Source of the DNA: Parcubacteria group bacterium RIFCSPLOWO2_01_FULL_48_18
GTDB taxonomy: Bacteria; Patescibacteriota; Minisyncoccia; UBA6257; WO2-01-48-18
Length of the DNA: 55,774 nucleotides
Direction: 5' to 3'
NCBI GenBank assembly: GCA_001824435.1
Contig: MHXH01000026.1
Span: 1-55,774, forward strand
Each line of letters begins with the position of its first letter. Position 1 is the first letter of the stretch. Both the position numbers and the translations under genes were made by a program. Below are positions 32,650-40,311 of this stretch, in pieces. Under the pieces are notes generated by a model. The model was not told the DNA's origin. It saw nothing but the letters and a program-made list of their open reading frames with translations, and did not search any database.

Positions 32650-34599
32650 TTAATCACTCTTGCTTACAATCTGGGGAAGAAACACGCGGCTTACAAACAA
32701 TGTAGTCGCCAACCGTCTGTATCCAGAATCCCAAAAAACGCTCTGCGGATCAATGCCGTGCGCGTTCGGTGCCTTGATGCCGCCCTGCTCCGGGTACAAA
32801 CGTCGGTAGCCCTTGTGCATCAAACGGTACTGCAAAACCTCGCGCTCAATCCCCTTCAACCATTCTGTTCTCGCGTCATGCGATTCAAACTTCTTGCCAT
32901 TCGAGTAAAGAAATCCGGGCAAGAGATTTGCATAGAGCTCTTTGATCGCCTCTTGCGACCCGAACCAAACACCGCCGAGTAACACATGTGCCCATGTACT
33001 GTCGGCGAGCGAGACGTCCATATCCGCAAGGTCGCGAACGACGAGCTTGTCGCCCTTCGCGCCTTCGGCAGCAAGCCAGAACTCGACGATGCTTCCGCGG
33101 ATCTTGTTATCCGGAAACACACGGGAGAGGGCTTGTCGTATACGGGGACGGTCCGCGAAAAGAACATCCGCCTTCACAAAAACTGCGATATCGACATCCG
33201 CGTTGCGCTTGGCATACCCCTTAAGTCGTGATCCGAAAAAAATGACAATCGGATAAAGGAGCCGCGAGAGCTCATCGTCCATTCGCACGGCCTCTATGAC
33301 AGGCGCAAGTTTTTCGAGCTCGGCCGCAATCAACCGATTGCCATTTAAATGTAGCTTGTCCAGGCACGGGACTTCGATCCCGAACCACTCCAAGAATGAG
33401 CTTTGAAGAATTCCCTGATTCACCCAACGAATAAGGACGCTGGTTATGGCGTCTCTCTCACCGGGCACGCCTTTCACCCATGCATCTCGCAAATCGGCTT
33501 GAAAGCTGCCCGCCATCTCGACCGCCCTCGAAGAACCGGCTGTAACCAGTAACTCCACAGCTCTTCCAAGACCGCGAATGATCGCTAAACGGAGAACCTT
33601 CCCATCGGCAGACGCGAGAAGGGCCCGAATATCACTAACTCTCTCCGGGTTTCCGGCAAGCAGCATTGCCATTCGATCGGCGTATCTGCTCGCAAGCTTA
33701 TCTTCTCTATCGAGCCGTTCCCATGCTACCCTGGGCCGAGGCAGGTCACGGGACTCATCGAGGGTCACGCGCATCTCTATTTTTTTCATTTCGAATTCCG
33801 CATCGGCTGCAAGACCGGCAAGCCATGCGCGATCCGTCTTCGTCTGCGCGCAAATGCTTGCATTCCTCTTTTCCGCATACGGATAGAAGCCGTGCGCACG
33901 GGTGATACGATCGCACTCACCGTAATCAAGATACGACATGCCCGCAAGAACAGGCAGGACATCGACTACGCCCCGCCTCAAGGCTTCAGAAGGATTCGTG
34001 TCCAAAAGAGCAACCGCATCCGCCGTAGCAAGAAGTTCTTTTTCGACAAGATATGGAATCAGGTGGGCAGCCTTGCACACAACGGGCTGGCCGCTTGGGC
34101 TCAATTCCGTTTCCAATATATCCCCATCTACAAAATTGGCCCGTACATCTTTTTCAACAAGCAGCTCGCGCCAGCATTTCATATACGAGGCGCGGAAATG
34201 CTCGGCGGCACCGGCAACCCGAGAGGAACGGGACTGCCAATTTTTCCTCGGCACAAGCTCGAATGGAAAGTAAAGGACAAGTCTTCGGTTATACGAGTCA
34301 CTGTCCAAAAAGTCTGCCAGCATCGCATACAGCTCTGCGGCGAACTCCGGATCAACGTTTCCCGAATCTATTGCTTCAGTCAATTCCGCGGTCACAAGCG
34401 GCAGCTGCTTGAAAAGCGCATCAAGCTTAGCGAACAAATCCAGGCGCTGGCGGGCATCAACCCGTATGAACGGGTTTTCCCGTATTTCAACCGGCCAGAA
34501 AGAGCTCTCGCGCGCTATATGAAGAAGAGATTCTATGGCTGGCGGAACATCAATAACTTCAAACAACTGCGCCGCTCCGCTTTCGTTCGAATCAGTCAT
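32650..34599 (-). CDS. Large protein with a minimal nucleotidyltransferase motif
   Basis: A 649-residue protein with AAAGGAGGAG 5 bases before the ATG. The polymerase-beta-type nucleotidyltransferase signature is near residues 451-475: I-V-I-F-F-G-S-R-L-K-G, then D-V-D-I-A-V-F, with Gly456-Ser457 and metal ligands Asp468 and Asp470. A third acidic residue may be Glu506 in I-V-E-F-W. The N-terminal 430 residues are mostly helical with no motif that I recognise. It is convergent with the plus-strand block but shares its base composition and ribosome-binding style, so I regard it as part of the same island. Such enzymes transfer NMP to proteins, RNA or small molecules; the substrate is unknown. 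Confidence 0.82.
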   Translation of the reverse strand: MTDSNESGAAQLFEVIDVPPAIESLLHIARESSFWPVEIRENPFIRVDARQRLDLFAKLDALFKQLPLVTAELTEAIDSGNVDPEFAAELYAMLADFLDSDSYNRRLVLYFPFELVPRKNWQSRSSRVAGAAEHFRASYMKCWRELLVEKDVRANFVDGDILETELSPSGQPVVCKAAHLIPYLVEKELLATADAVALLDTNPSEALRRGVVDVLPVLAGMSYLDYGECDRITRAHGFYPYAEKRNASICAQTKTDRAWLAGLAADAEFEMKKIEMRVTLDESRDLPRPRVAWERLDREDKLASRYADRMAMLLAGNPERVSDIRALLASADGKVLRLAIIRGLGRAVELLVTAGSSRAVEMAGSFQADLRDAWVKGVPGERDAITSVLIRWVNQGILQSSFLEWFGIEVPCLDKLHLNGNRLIAAELEKLAPVIEAVRMDDELSRLLYPIVIFFGSRLKGYAKRNADVDIAVFVKADVLFADRPRIRQALSRVFPDNKIRGSIVEFWLAAEGAKGDKLVVRDLADMDVSLADSTWAHVLLGGVWFGSQEAIKELYANLLPGFLYSNGKKFESHDARTEWLKGIEREVLQYRLMHKGYRRLYPEQGGIKAPNAHGIDPQSVFWDSGYRRLATTLFVSRVFLPQIVSKSD

Positions 34600-34652
34600 A
34601 TCTCCTCCTTTCGGTCGCGATATCCAATTTTAATTGTTAAAGAAACAATACT

Positions 34653-34682
34653 ATTATACGCTCGGCTTTGGCTATTTGTAAA
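34653..34682 (-). promoter_or_regulatory. Promoter of the nucleotidyltransferase gene
   Basis: On the minus strand: -35 TTTACA (34682-34677), 18-base spacer, -10 TATAAT (34658-34653). It leaves a leader of about 45 bases before the gene. Confidence 0.75.
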
Positions 34683-34757
34683 GGAAAGAAGCCCAATGGT
34701 TCAACTACGTAACTCGTAGGCTTATTAAAACCGAGTGGGAAGTCAAACCGTACGAAA

Positions 34758-35360
34758 CTACTCCACCGCCCAAATCGTCCCTACGCTGAAAAATCTGTCG
34801 CAGTCATAGTTGTACACGCCGGTGCCGGATGCAAAGCTAATCGTTACAGTGGTAGAACCAAGAGGAGGAATGGACGACAACGGATCTTCGGTAAGAAGCG
34901 TATGCCCGATTTCGTCTGTGTTGATAATCGTAATGTGTTGGCCGATTTTAGCCCGCACAACAGCCGGTTCGGGAATGCAGTTGGTAATCACAATCGTGTC
35001 GGTTGCCACTGCCATTTCTTTTACTATTTTTAGGTACTCATCGATTTGCTCCGGCGTCGGATCCTTCGGCAGCTGCGGATTCTTGCTTTCGGGAAAAACA
35101 ACATTTTCCTCTTTAAGAGTACTCTGCTTGAATTTCTCTAAGAGCGCTTTTTTCTGCTCTTCCGTAAGATACTGGTCCGTCTGTTCGGGCAAAAGAACCG
35201 ACGCCGACGACGCCGTACCGCTATCGATTTTCACTCCGACGCGAGGAGTAATTTCACTCAGCGCGCTATAGTAAGATTTATACTTGACAGCAGTAATCAG
35301 TGCGCCACCCAGTCCCGCCGTAATGACAATGATGGCAAGCCAAAGCCCGATTCGTTTCAT
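34758..35360 (-). CDS. Membrane-anchored cupredoxin-like protein
   Basis: A 200-residue protein with an N-terminal signal-anchor (residues 4-26), a charged linker containing repeated P-E-Q/E-E-Q helices (about 58-115), and a C-terminal beta domain of cupredoxin type. The domain has A-K-I-G-Q-H-I-T-I-I-N-T-D-E-I-G-H-T-L and, later, G-V-Y-N-Y-D-C-D. His of G-H-T and Cys of Y-D-C are placed like copper ligands, but the usual second His after the Cys is not obvious. It may therefore be a non-blue or metal-free variant. It faces the exterior and would be an electron carrier or copper-binding protein (inference). Confidence 0.75.
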   Translation of the reverse strand: MKRIGLWLAIIVITAGLGGALITAVKYKSYYSALSEITPRVGVKIDSGTASSASVLLPEQTDQYLTEEQKKALLEKFKQSTLKEENVVFPESKNPQLPKDPTPEQIDEYLKIVKEMAVATDTIVITNCIPEPAVVRAKIGQHITIINTDEIGHTLLTEDPLSSIPPLGSTTVTISFASGTGVYNYDCDRFFSVGTIWAVE

Positions 35361-35501
35361 AATTGCGATTATATTTTATGGGACGAAACGTAATGCGTGT
35401 TTCTTAACTTCGCTCAAGGCGAAACGCTATTAACGTTTTTGCCACTGCAACGCTATGGTGCGGGGTGAACCTTAGGGGCTTAAAATAAAAAGCTACCAAG
35501 G

Positions 35502-36215
35502 CTAGTTTTGGTAGTGGAACTCTTTTCTTATACCAAGTGCATAGTCGATCATGGCCGAATACAACGCACCATAACCAAGATAAATGGTAAAATATGCCCA
35601 AAAAGGAACCAGTGGGGCCATAACCAGGAATATTGGCATTTTCATTGCTAGTGAAAATAAGTAAACGAGTATTCCTCCAAATGCCAGAAGATGACTATAC
35701 CTTCCAAGTCTTCCAAGTATCTTCATATGTTTGAGCTCCGATTCGCTTATTAATTCTCCCTTATTCTTTCTGCCGATTGTGAACATCAACTTGTTAGCCT
35801 CATAAAAATGAATAGCTAATCCTGTCGTGATTATGCAGAAGAGTACGCCGTTAATTATGTTTGATCTTTCTGCAGTACTTGTGACCCAAGCATATACCAA
35901 GTAGATTCCAGACGCCGCTGATGCGACAAGTAAAAAGCGTTCAACAAATTTCAGTACTCTATTTATTCCCCGAACCTTCCCGTTTTCATTCCTAAATCCA
36001 TCAAAGAAATCGTTGTAAGTTTTTTCATACAGCGACTTATCTTTTATCGACTTTACTATATCTCCTCCCAAAAAGAAATATAGATACACAATGCCTACCA
36101 GAGGGGATAAAATAAAGGAAATCCACTTCAAATCAGGAATAAGCATAAGAACAAAACTCGCGATGAAACCAACAGAAGCAACAATGGCGAGGACTATTTT
36201 CAAAGTTCTCTTCAC
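35502..36215 (-). CDS. Multi-pass membrane protein, unknown function
   Basis: A 237-residue protein with about six hydrophobic segments and a hydrophilic loop (about residues 48-82) rich in K-S-I-K-D-K-S and F-D-G-F-R-N-E. The start was set at GTG (V-K-R-T-L-K-I-V-L), which has GAGGGGG 6 bases upstream. A longer reading from a TTG at 36278 would begin in the T-tract of a terminator. The family is not recognised, and its AT-richer composition resembles the accessory genes at the right end of the window. Confidence 0.72.
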   Translation of the reverse strand: MKRTLKIVLAIVASVGFIASFVLMLIPDLKWISFILSPLVGIVYLYFFLGGDIVKSIKDKSLYEKTYNDFFDGFRNENGKVRGINRVLKFVERFLLVASAASGIYLVYAWVTSTAERSNIINGVLFCIITTGLAIHFYEANKLMFTIGRKNKGELISESELKHMKILGRLGRYSHLLAFGGILVYLFSLAMKMPIFLVMAPLVPFWAYFTIYLGYGALYSAMIDYALGIRKEFHYQN

Positions 36216-36265
36216 GGACACCCCCTCATAGCATGCATCTACTAAAGGAATAAAAGCATGCTTTC

Positions 36266-36299
36266 TGTAAAAAATCAAGAGCCGCGGGGTTCCGCGGCT
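36266..36299 (-). terminator. Terminator after the ribosomal protein operon
   Basis: Perfect 8-bp stem AGCCGCGG/CCGCGGCT with a 4-base loop. On the minus strand it is followed by CTTGATTTTTT; on the plus strand by TTTTG, so it may work in both directions. The 180 bases between it and rpsI hold no gene. Confidence 0.78.
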
Positions 36300-36465
36300 T
36301 TTGTGTATATTTCAATTCTGTGAAGATCCGTATCTGCGGTGCTCGTTTATCCTTTCCGTCAATCAAGCACTCGGGTCAAAATTTCCTCGTATTTACTCAT
36401 ACAGACAGCGTTGTCTACGGGGCTCGTTTATCGCTTGGTTTCGCCCACCCATTCACTCAGCTCAG

Positions 36466-36499
36466 AGTGGTCAAAAAGATAGCTATCTTTTTGACCACT
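36466..36499. repeat. 34-bp perfect palindrome at the rpsI stop codon
   Basis: Two 17-bp arms with no loop (AGTGGTCAAAAAGATAG and its complement). The arm nearest the gene is the coding sequence for the final W-S-K-R and stop of S9, and the second arm is its exact inverted copy. No T-tract follows, so it is more likely an mRNA end-protecting hairpin or an inverted duplication than a classical terminator. Confidence 0.85.
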
Positions 36500-37031
36500 G
36501 CGGCGCCTTCCTCGCCTTCTTCAGGCCGTATTTTTTGCGCTCCACCATGCGCGGATCTCGCGTAAGATATCCTTGGCGGCGCAACCGCTTTCGAAATTCT
36601 TTGTTAAACTCGACAAGCGCCCGCGCAATACCCAGCCGCACTGCGCCGGCCTGCGAGGAAACTCCTCCGCCGTTCACCTTAGCTTCCACGGCAAATTTTC
36701 CAACGGCCTTCATTACCTTCAAAGGAGATTCTGCCTCATGAACAAAACGGGGAAGCTTAAAGTAAGTTTTGCATTCAACGCCGTTGACGAGAAATTTCTT
36801 CTCAAGGCCTTTGGTAAATAACCTCACCTGCGCAACGGCCGTTTTTCTCCGGCCGAGGCCGTAATAATATCTACCATCATATACGCTCAAATCGCCGCCG
36901 GCTTTAACCGGAGACGAATCCTGGACAGGCTCAGCTCGCTCCTCTATTTTCGGAGCGATTGTTTTCTTTTTTGGCTCCTTTTTTGCTACAACCCTTCTAG
37001 GAGTTTCTTTTGTTTTTTCTTTTGTAGGCAT
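36483..37031 (-). CDS. rpsI: 30S ribosomal protein S9 with N-terminal extension
   Basis: A 182-residue protein. The S9 domain begins around residue 55 (Y-Y-Y-G-L-G-R-R-K-T-A-V-A-Q-V-R) and ends in the conserved Q-W-S-K-R that reaches the P-site tRNA. The first 50 residues are a Lys/Pro-rich, probably disordered extension absent from the usual 130-residue S9. It follows rplM by 3 bases and closes the operon. Confidence 0.95.
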   Translation of the reverse strand: MPTKEKTKETPRRVVAKKEPKKKTIAPKIEERAEPVQDSSPVKAGGDLSVYDGRYYYGLGRRKTAVAQVRLFTKGLEKKFLVNGVECKTYFKLPRFVHEAESPLKVMKAVGKFAVEAKVNGGGVSSQAGAVRLGIARALVEFNKEFRKRLRRQGYLTRDPRMVERKKYGLKKARKAPQWSKR

Positions 37032-37034
37032 ACA

Positions 37035-37388
37035 TTACTGCAATCTATGGCTACTAATTGACAGGCGCAAAAGCCTCACGCGGCGCAACCTATTTTTCGG
37101 CAACATATTATAAACGGCGCGGCGCAATACCCCTGCCGGATCTTTCTCAATCGCCTCCTCCAAGCTTTGCTCTTTCAAGTGTCCCATGTAGCCCGTATGT
37201 CGCCGGTATATTTTAGTTCGCAACTTAGTGCCGGTAAATTGCGCCTTGTCCACGTTAATAACCCTCACCTCGCCGACCCCCGGAAAACGCGGATGATAAC
37301 GGGGAGAGTCTTTCCCCTGAAGAATGCGGGCGATTTCCGAAGCCAATCTGCCAATTGATTTATTTGTGGCGTCAATGGTATACCTCAT
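37035..37388 (-). CDS. rplM: 50S ribosomal protein L13 (short)
   Basis: A 117-residue protein starting M-R-Y-T-I-D-A-T-N-K-S-I-G-R-L-A-S-E-I-A. L13 signatures are V-I-N-V-D-K-A-Q-F-T-G-T-K and G-M/N-M-L-P-K-N-R-L-R. The C-terminus stops soon after M-L-P-K and is about 25 residues shorter in total than E. coli L13 (142). An upstream in-frame extension into the palindromic spacer was rejected. It is co-transcribed with rpsI. Confidence 0.94.
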   Translation of the reverse strand: MRYTIDATNKSIGRLASEIARILQGKDSPRYHPRFPGVGEVRVINVDKAQFTGTKLRTKIYRRHTGYMGHLKEQSLEEAIEKDPAGVLRRAVYNMLPKNRLRRVRLLRLSISSHRLQ

Positions 37389-37406
37389 TAGCCTGTAGCT
37401 CGCTTG

Positions 37407-37425
37407 CCCCGAGCGGTTTCGAGGG
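37407..37425. repeat. CCCCGAGCG...CGAGGG palindromic repeat, rplM leader copy
   Basis: An imperfect palindrome in the rplQ-rplM spacer. It belongs to the same family as the copies inside the transaldolase remnant (46227-46273) and inside the transketolase gene (51923-51942). Confidence 0.65.
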
Positions 37426-37456
37426 ATAGCTTGTAACCGCTTAAAAAACCGCAAGC

Positions 37457-37810
37457 TTATTTTACAAATTCAATAACCGCCGCCTCCGCGCTATCCCTCT
37501 TTCTCGTTTTACTTGTTTTGACGACCCTCAAATATCCGCCAGCCCTACCATGATAGCGCGGTCCAATGTCGTAGTACAGCTTTAATGCGGCTCGCCTCGG
37601 CAGCCGCGACAGAAGAAGCCTGAGCGCATGAAGAGTCTGCGGACGCGCCGTCGTCACCAGCTTTTCCATATACGGCCGCAATTCTCTGGCACGAGAAAGC
37701 GTCGTCTGAATCTTTTCGTTTACGATCAAGTTATTCGCCAACCCTTCTAAAAAATGTCGGCGCTGCGAACGCCGGCGGCCAAATTTTCTTCCCTTTTTTA
37801 GATGCCTCAT
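37457..37810 (-). CDS. rplQ: 50S ribosomal protein L17
   Basis: A 117-residue protein beginning M-R-H-L-K-K-G-R-K-F-G-R, with the L17 pattern H-F-L-E-G-L-A-N-N-L-I-V-N-E-K-I-Q-T-T-L-S-R-A-R-E-L-R. Length matches the family. The start was set at the conserved M-R-H; nine extra upstream codons are open but unconserved. It follows rpoA after a repeat-filled spacer. Confidence 0.95.
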   Translation of the reverse strand: MRHLKKGRKFGRRRSQRRHFLEGLANNLIVNEKIQTTLSRARELRPYMEKLVTTARPQTLHALRLLLSRLPRRAALKLYYDIGPRYHGRAGGYLRVVKTSKTRKRDSAEAAVIEFVK

Positions 37811-37837
37811 GCCAATGTAGCCCAAGAGAGCAAGCAA

Positions 37838-38015
37838 TGAGCGAAGCGAATTGCGTCGCTCGATTGGTTGCTACATTGAGCATTCTGAGCGAAGTCGCGT
37901 TTAACGCGACGGAGTTCGAAGAATTACATTAGGAAACCCTTCGACGAGCTCAGGGTAAAGGTTTGCTGGCTAAATTTTGTTCGTCCTTCGGACTCCAAAA
38001 TTTAGAGCAAGCCCT
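37838..38015. repeat. Repeat-filled spacer between rpoA and rplQ
   Basis: It contains GAGCATTCTGAGCGAAG, CCCTTCGACGAGCTCAGGG and a complementary pair flanking it (CTAAATTTTG / CAAAATTTAG). The same sequence of blocks recurs between rpsK and rpsM at 40141-40311. The segments can fold into nested hairpins. No gene is present. Confidence 0.75.
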
Positions 38016-38795
38016 TTACTTTTTCTTTTTTGCGCTCCTCTTCCCTCTAGCGGCTTTCTTTGTCTTTTTTTCTTCTACGGACTCAGCAACCCCCCCAACC
38101 TCTTCTTCCGCTTCGATTCCGACGACAAGATTAAAATGCCCCACCAGGATCTTTGCTGCATTCTGAAGCGCCCGCGAGGGAGAAATGCTTCCATCGGTTT
38201 CTATCAAAATACGCAGTCGATTATAATCGGTTCGATCACCCACGCGCATATTCTCCGATTCGAAACTCACTTTTTTAACCGGGGAGAAAAACGCGTCCAG
38301 GGACAGCGTGCCGATCGGCAATTTCTTCATCTTTCTCGCCTCCACCGGCTCATAGCCCAATCCCCTCTCTACCGTCACCTCCATCTCCAATTCTGCCTTT
38401 TTATCCGTAAGCGTGGCGATGTGTAAATCATTATTAATCACCTCCGCATTCGAGTTTTTGTCAAACAGTTCTGCGGTAACTTTCTGCTCTCCTTTTGCTT
38501 TGAGTACAAGCGTCTGAGACTCTTCGGTGTGCAGCTTGACACGAAGCTTCTTGAGATTGAGAAGGATCTCAACCATATCTTCAACGACGTGCGGAAGCGT
38601 GGAAAATTCGTGATCGACGTTTTTAATCTTCGCCTGAGTGACCGCGGCCCCCGGCAATGAAGAAAGAAGCGCCCTCCGCAGAGCATTGCCCAGCGTGACA
38701 CCATATCCGGCATATAAATTCTCTATTTCAAACACGCCCACGTCCTTTCCTCTCTTAATAAATTTTGGCTTGGTAACTATAGAAATGTCCAGCAT
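38016..38795 (-). CDS. rpoA: RNA polymerase alpha subunit without C-terminal domain
   Basis: A 259-residue protein. The N-terminal assembly domain is complete, with Y-G-V-T-L-G-N-A-L-R-R-A-L-L-S-S-L-P-G-A-A (residues 30-50) and the R-N-R/N-R-L type tail (V-G-D-R-T-D-Y-N-R-L). After about residue 232 there is no helix-hairpin-helix alpha-CTD, only E-E-E-V-G-G then a Lys/Arg-rich tail ending A-K-K-K-K. E. coli RpoA is 329 residues. Loss of the CTD would remove UP-element and most activator contacts. Confidence 0.95.
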   Translation of the reverse strand: MLDISIVTKPKFIKRGKDVGVFEIENLYAGYGVTLGNALRRALLSSLPGAAVTQAKIKNVDHEFSTLPHVVEDMVEILLNLKKLRVKLHTEESQTLVLKAKGEQKVTAELFDKNSNAEVINNDLHIATLTDKKAELEMEVTVERGLGYEPVEARKMKKLPIGTLSLDAFFSPVKKVSFESENMRVGDRTDYNRLRILIETDGSISPSRALQNAAKILVGHFNLVVGIEAEEEVGGVAESVEEKKTKKAARGKRSAKKKK

Positions 38796-38871
38796 ATAGA
38801 AACCTTTAACCCTTGATCCTTAACCCTTGACGTTTTTTTGTCAATGGTCAACGGTCAATGGTCTTGTTATT

Positions 38872-39492
38872 TTACCTCGAATAAAAATCTACCACAAGGC
38901 CCATATCGAACACGCTCTCTGCAAACGGTGGCAGCTTTATCACTTTCCCCGAACATGAATCTTTCGCCACACGAAGCCATTCTGGCGGTTCATACTTTTG
39001 AAGCCTCACAGCCAAGTCTTCAAATGGTTTGATGCCCCGAGACTGGGGACGGATCAAAACGACATCGCCCGGTTTTACCTGATACGACGGAATCATAACT
39101 TTCTTATCGTTGACTAGTATATGACCGTGGCTTACTAACTGCCTCCCGACACTGCGAGAGATGGCAAAACCAAGGCGATACACGACATTATCCAATCTTA
39201 GTTCAAGTTTTTGCATCATCAGCTCCCCGGTCGCGCCATGCGCCCTGGAGGCTTCTTTAAAATAGTTTTTAAACTGCGCCTCTCTCAACCCGTAGCTCCA
39301 TTTAATCTTTTGTTTTTCAATAAGCTGCTGGCCATACTCCGAAACTCTCCGTCGCCTTTTCTTGCCGTGGACTCCCGGCGGATACGGTTTCTTCACGACC
39401 GCGCTCTTCGGAGAAAACGAACGCTCCCCTTTCAAAAAAAGGTTTGTACCAACTGCCCTTGATTTTTTTTCTTTGGGTTCTTGTTTGGGCAC
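38872..39492 (-). CDS. rpsD: 30S ribosomal protein S4
   Basis: A 206-residue S4, a primary 16S rRNA binder. It has Y-P-P-G-V-H-G near residue 38, L-R-E-A-Q-F-K-N-Y-F, and the S4 RNA-binding domain L-D-N-V-V-Y-R-L-G-F-A-x-S-R-x-x-x-R-Q-L-V-S-H-G-H-I-L-V-N. The C-terminus is normal (L-V-V-D-F-Y-S-R). It lies in the usual rpsM-rpsK-rpsD-rpoA order. Confidence 0.97.
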   Translation of the reverse strand: MPKQEPKEKKSRAVGTNLFLKGERSFSPKSAVVKKPYPPGVHGKKRRRRVSEYGQQLIEKQKIKWSYGLREAQFKNYFKEASRAHGATGELMMQKLELRLDNVVYRLGFAISRSVGRQLVSHGHILVNDKKVMIPSYQVKPGDVVLIRPQSRGIKPFEDLAVRLQKYEPPEWLRVAKDSCSGKVIKLPPFAESVFDMGLVVDFYSR

Positions 39493-39587
39493 TTTCTGGC
39501 TTGTAGCTTGTAACTTGTAGCTTGTTAGAAAAATTTACTATTTATTCTACTCTAAAAAGCTAAGAAGCTACCAGCTAGGAAGCTCGA
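39493..39587. repeat. AGCTTGTAG/CTACCAGCT spacer repeat (rpsD-rpsK)
   Basis: GCTTGTAGCTTGTAACTTGTAG on one side and AAGCTACCAGCTAGGAAGCT on the other, separated by an AT-rich centre. The arms can pair to form a long imperfect hairpin. It is the same family as the lysS-greA spacer. Confidence 0.7.
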
Positions 39588-40040
39588 TCAAACGCGTCTG
39601 GGCTTGGGCGGCCTGGGACCATTATGCGGCATCGGTGTAACGTCTTTGATGGAAACAATATCAAACCCTCGATTCGCCAATGTCTTAATTGCCGAATCAC
39701 GACCGCTGCCAATACCCTTAACGTACACGCTTACTTTCATCGGACCGGCTTTCCTCAGTTTTTCTACAATGGCTTCCGCAACCTTCGACGCAGCAAATGG
39801 CGTCGCCTTTTTGGGACCGGAAATACCGAGCGAACCGGAAGAAGACCACGCCAATACATCCCCATCAACGTCAGTAACGGTAATGAACGTGTTGTTATAC
39901 GAAGCATTAATATATACCCTTCCAGCCGATACCCTTTTCTCCATCTCCTGCGCTTCTGCTTTCTTCAGTCCCGACTGCAACGCCTCGGTTTCTTTTAGCG
40001 CATCTTCGGTTGATTTTTGAAATATTTTCTTCTTGCCCAT
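39588..40040 (-). CDS. rpsK: 30S ribosomal protein S11
   Basis: A 150-residue S11. The conserved domain starts near residue 40 (R-V-Y-I-N-A-S-Y-N-N-T-F-I-T-V-T-D) and includes A-W-S-S-S-G-S-L-G, G-S-G-R-D-S-A-I-K-T-L and the C-terminal D-V-T-P-M-P-H-N-G-P-R-P-P-K-P-R-R-V. About 35 extra N-terminal residues precede the core. Confidence 0.97.
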   Translation of the reverse strand: MGKKKIFQKSTEDALKETEALQSGLKKAEAQEMEKRVSAGRVYINASYNNTFITVTDVDGDVLAWSSSGSLGISGPKKATPFAASKVAEAIVEKLRKAGPMKVSVYVKGIGSGRDSAIKTLANRGFDIVSIKDVTPMPHNGPRPPKPRRV

Positions 40041-40311
40041 GCCAATTTTGTCGAAATTTTGGAGCGAAACTTGCTCGCCCGCCTAAATTTTTGCCTTGCA
40101 AAAACTTGGGCGGGTGAATGAACAAAATTCCGCTACAAAATTGAGCATTCTGAGCGAAGCCGCGTCAGGCGCGGCGGAGCCGAAGAATTACAGCGTTGAA
40201 ACCCTTCGACAAGTCATTCGACCCTGAGAGTCTCAGACTCGATGAGCTCAGAGTAAAGGTTTTGTTGCCAAATTTCGTGCGCCTTCGGCTTCGAAATTTG
40301 GACAAAATCCT
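40041..40311. repeat. Repeat-filled spacer between rpsM and rpsK
   Basis: It contains GAGCATTCTGAGCGAAG at 40144, CCCTTCGACAAG, T-G-A-G-A-G-T-C-T-C-A-G-A hairpin units, GATGAGCTCAGAGTAAAGG, and complementary CCAAATTTCG / CGAAATTTGG arms. It is the same block order as 37875-38000. No gene is present. Confidence 0.75.

Noticed and set aside
32571-34719. Plus-strand open frames antisense to the nucleotidyltransferase gene (for example 33892-34719)
   Set aside because: They are low-complexity and unconserved in appearance. The minus strand has a promoter, a ribosome binding site and a recognisable motif.
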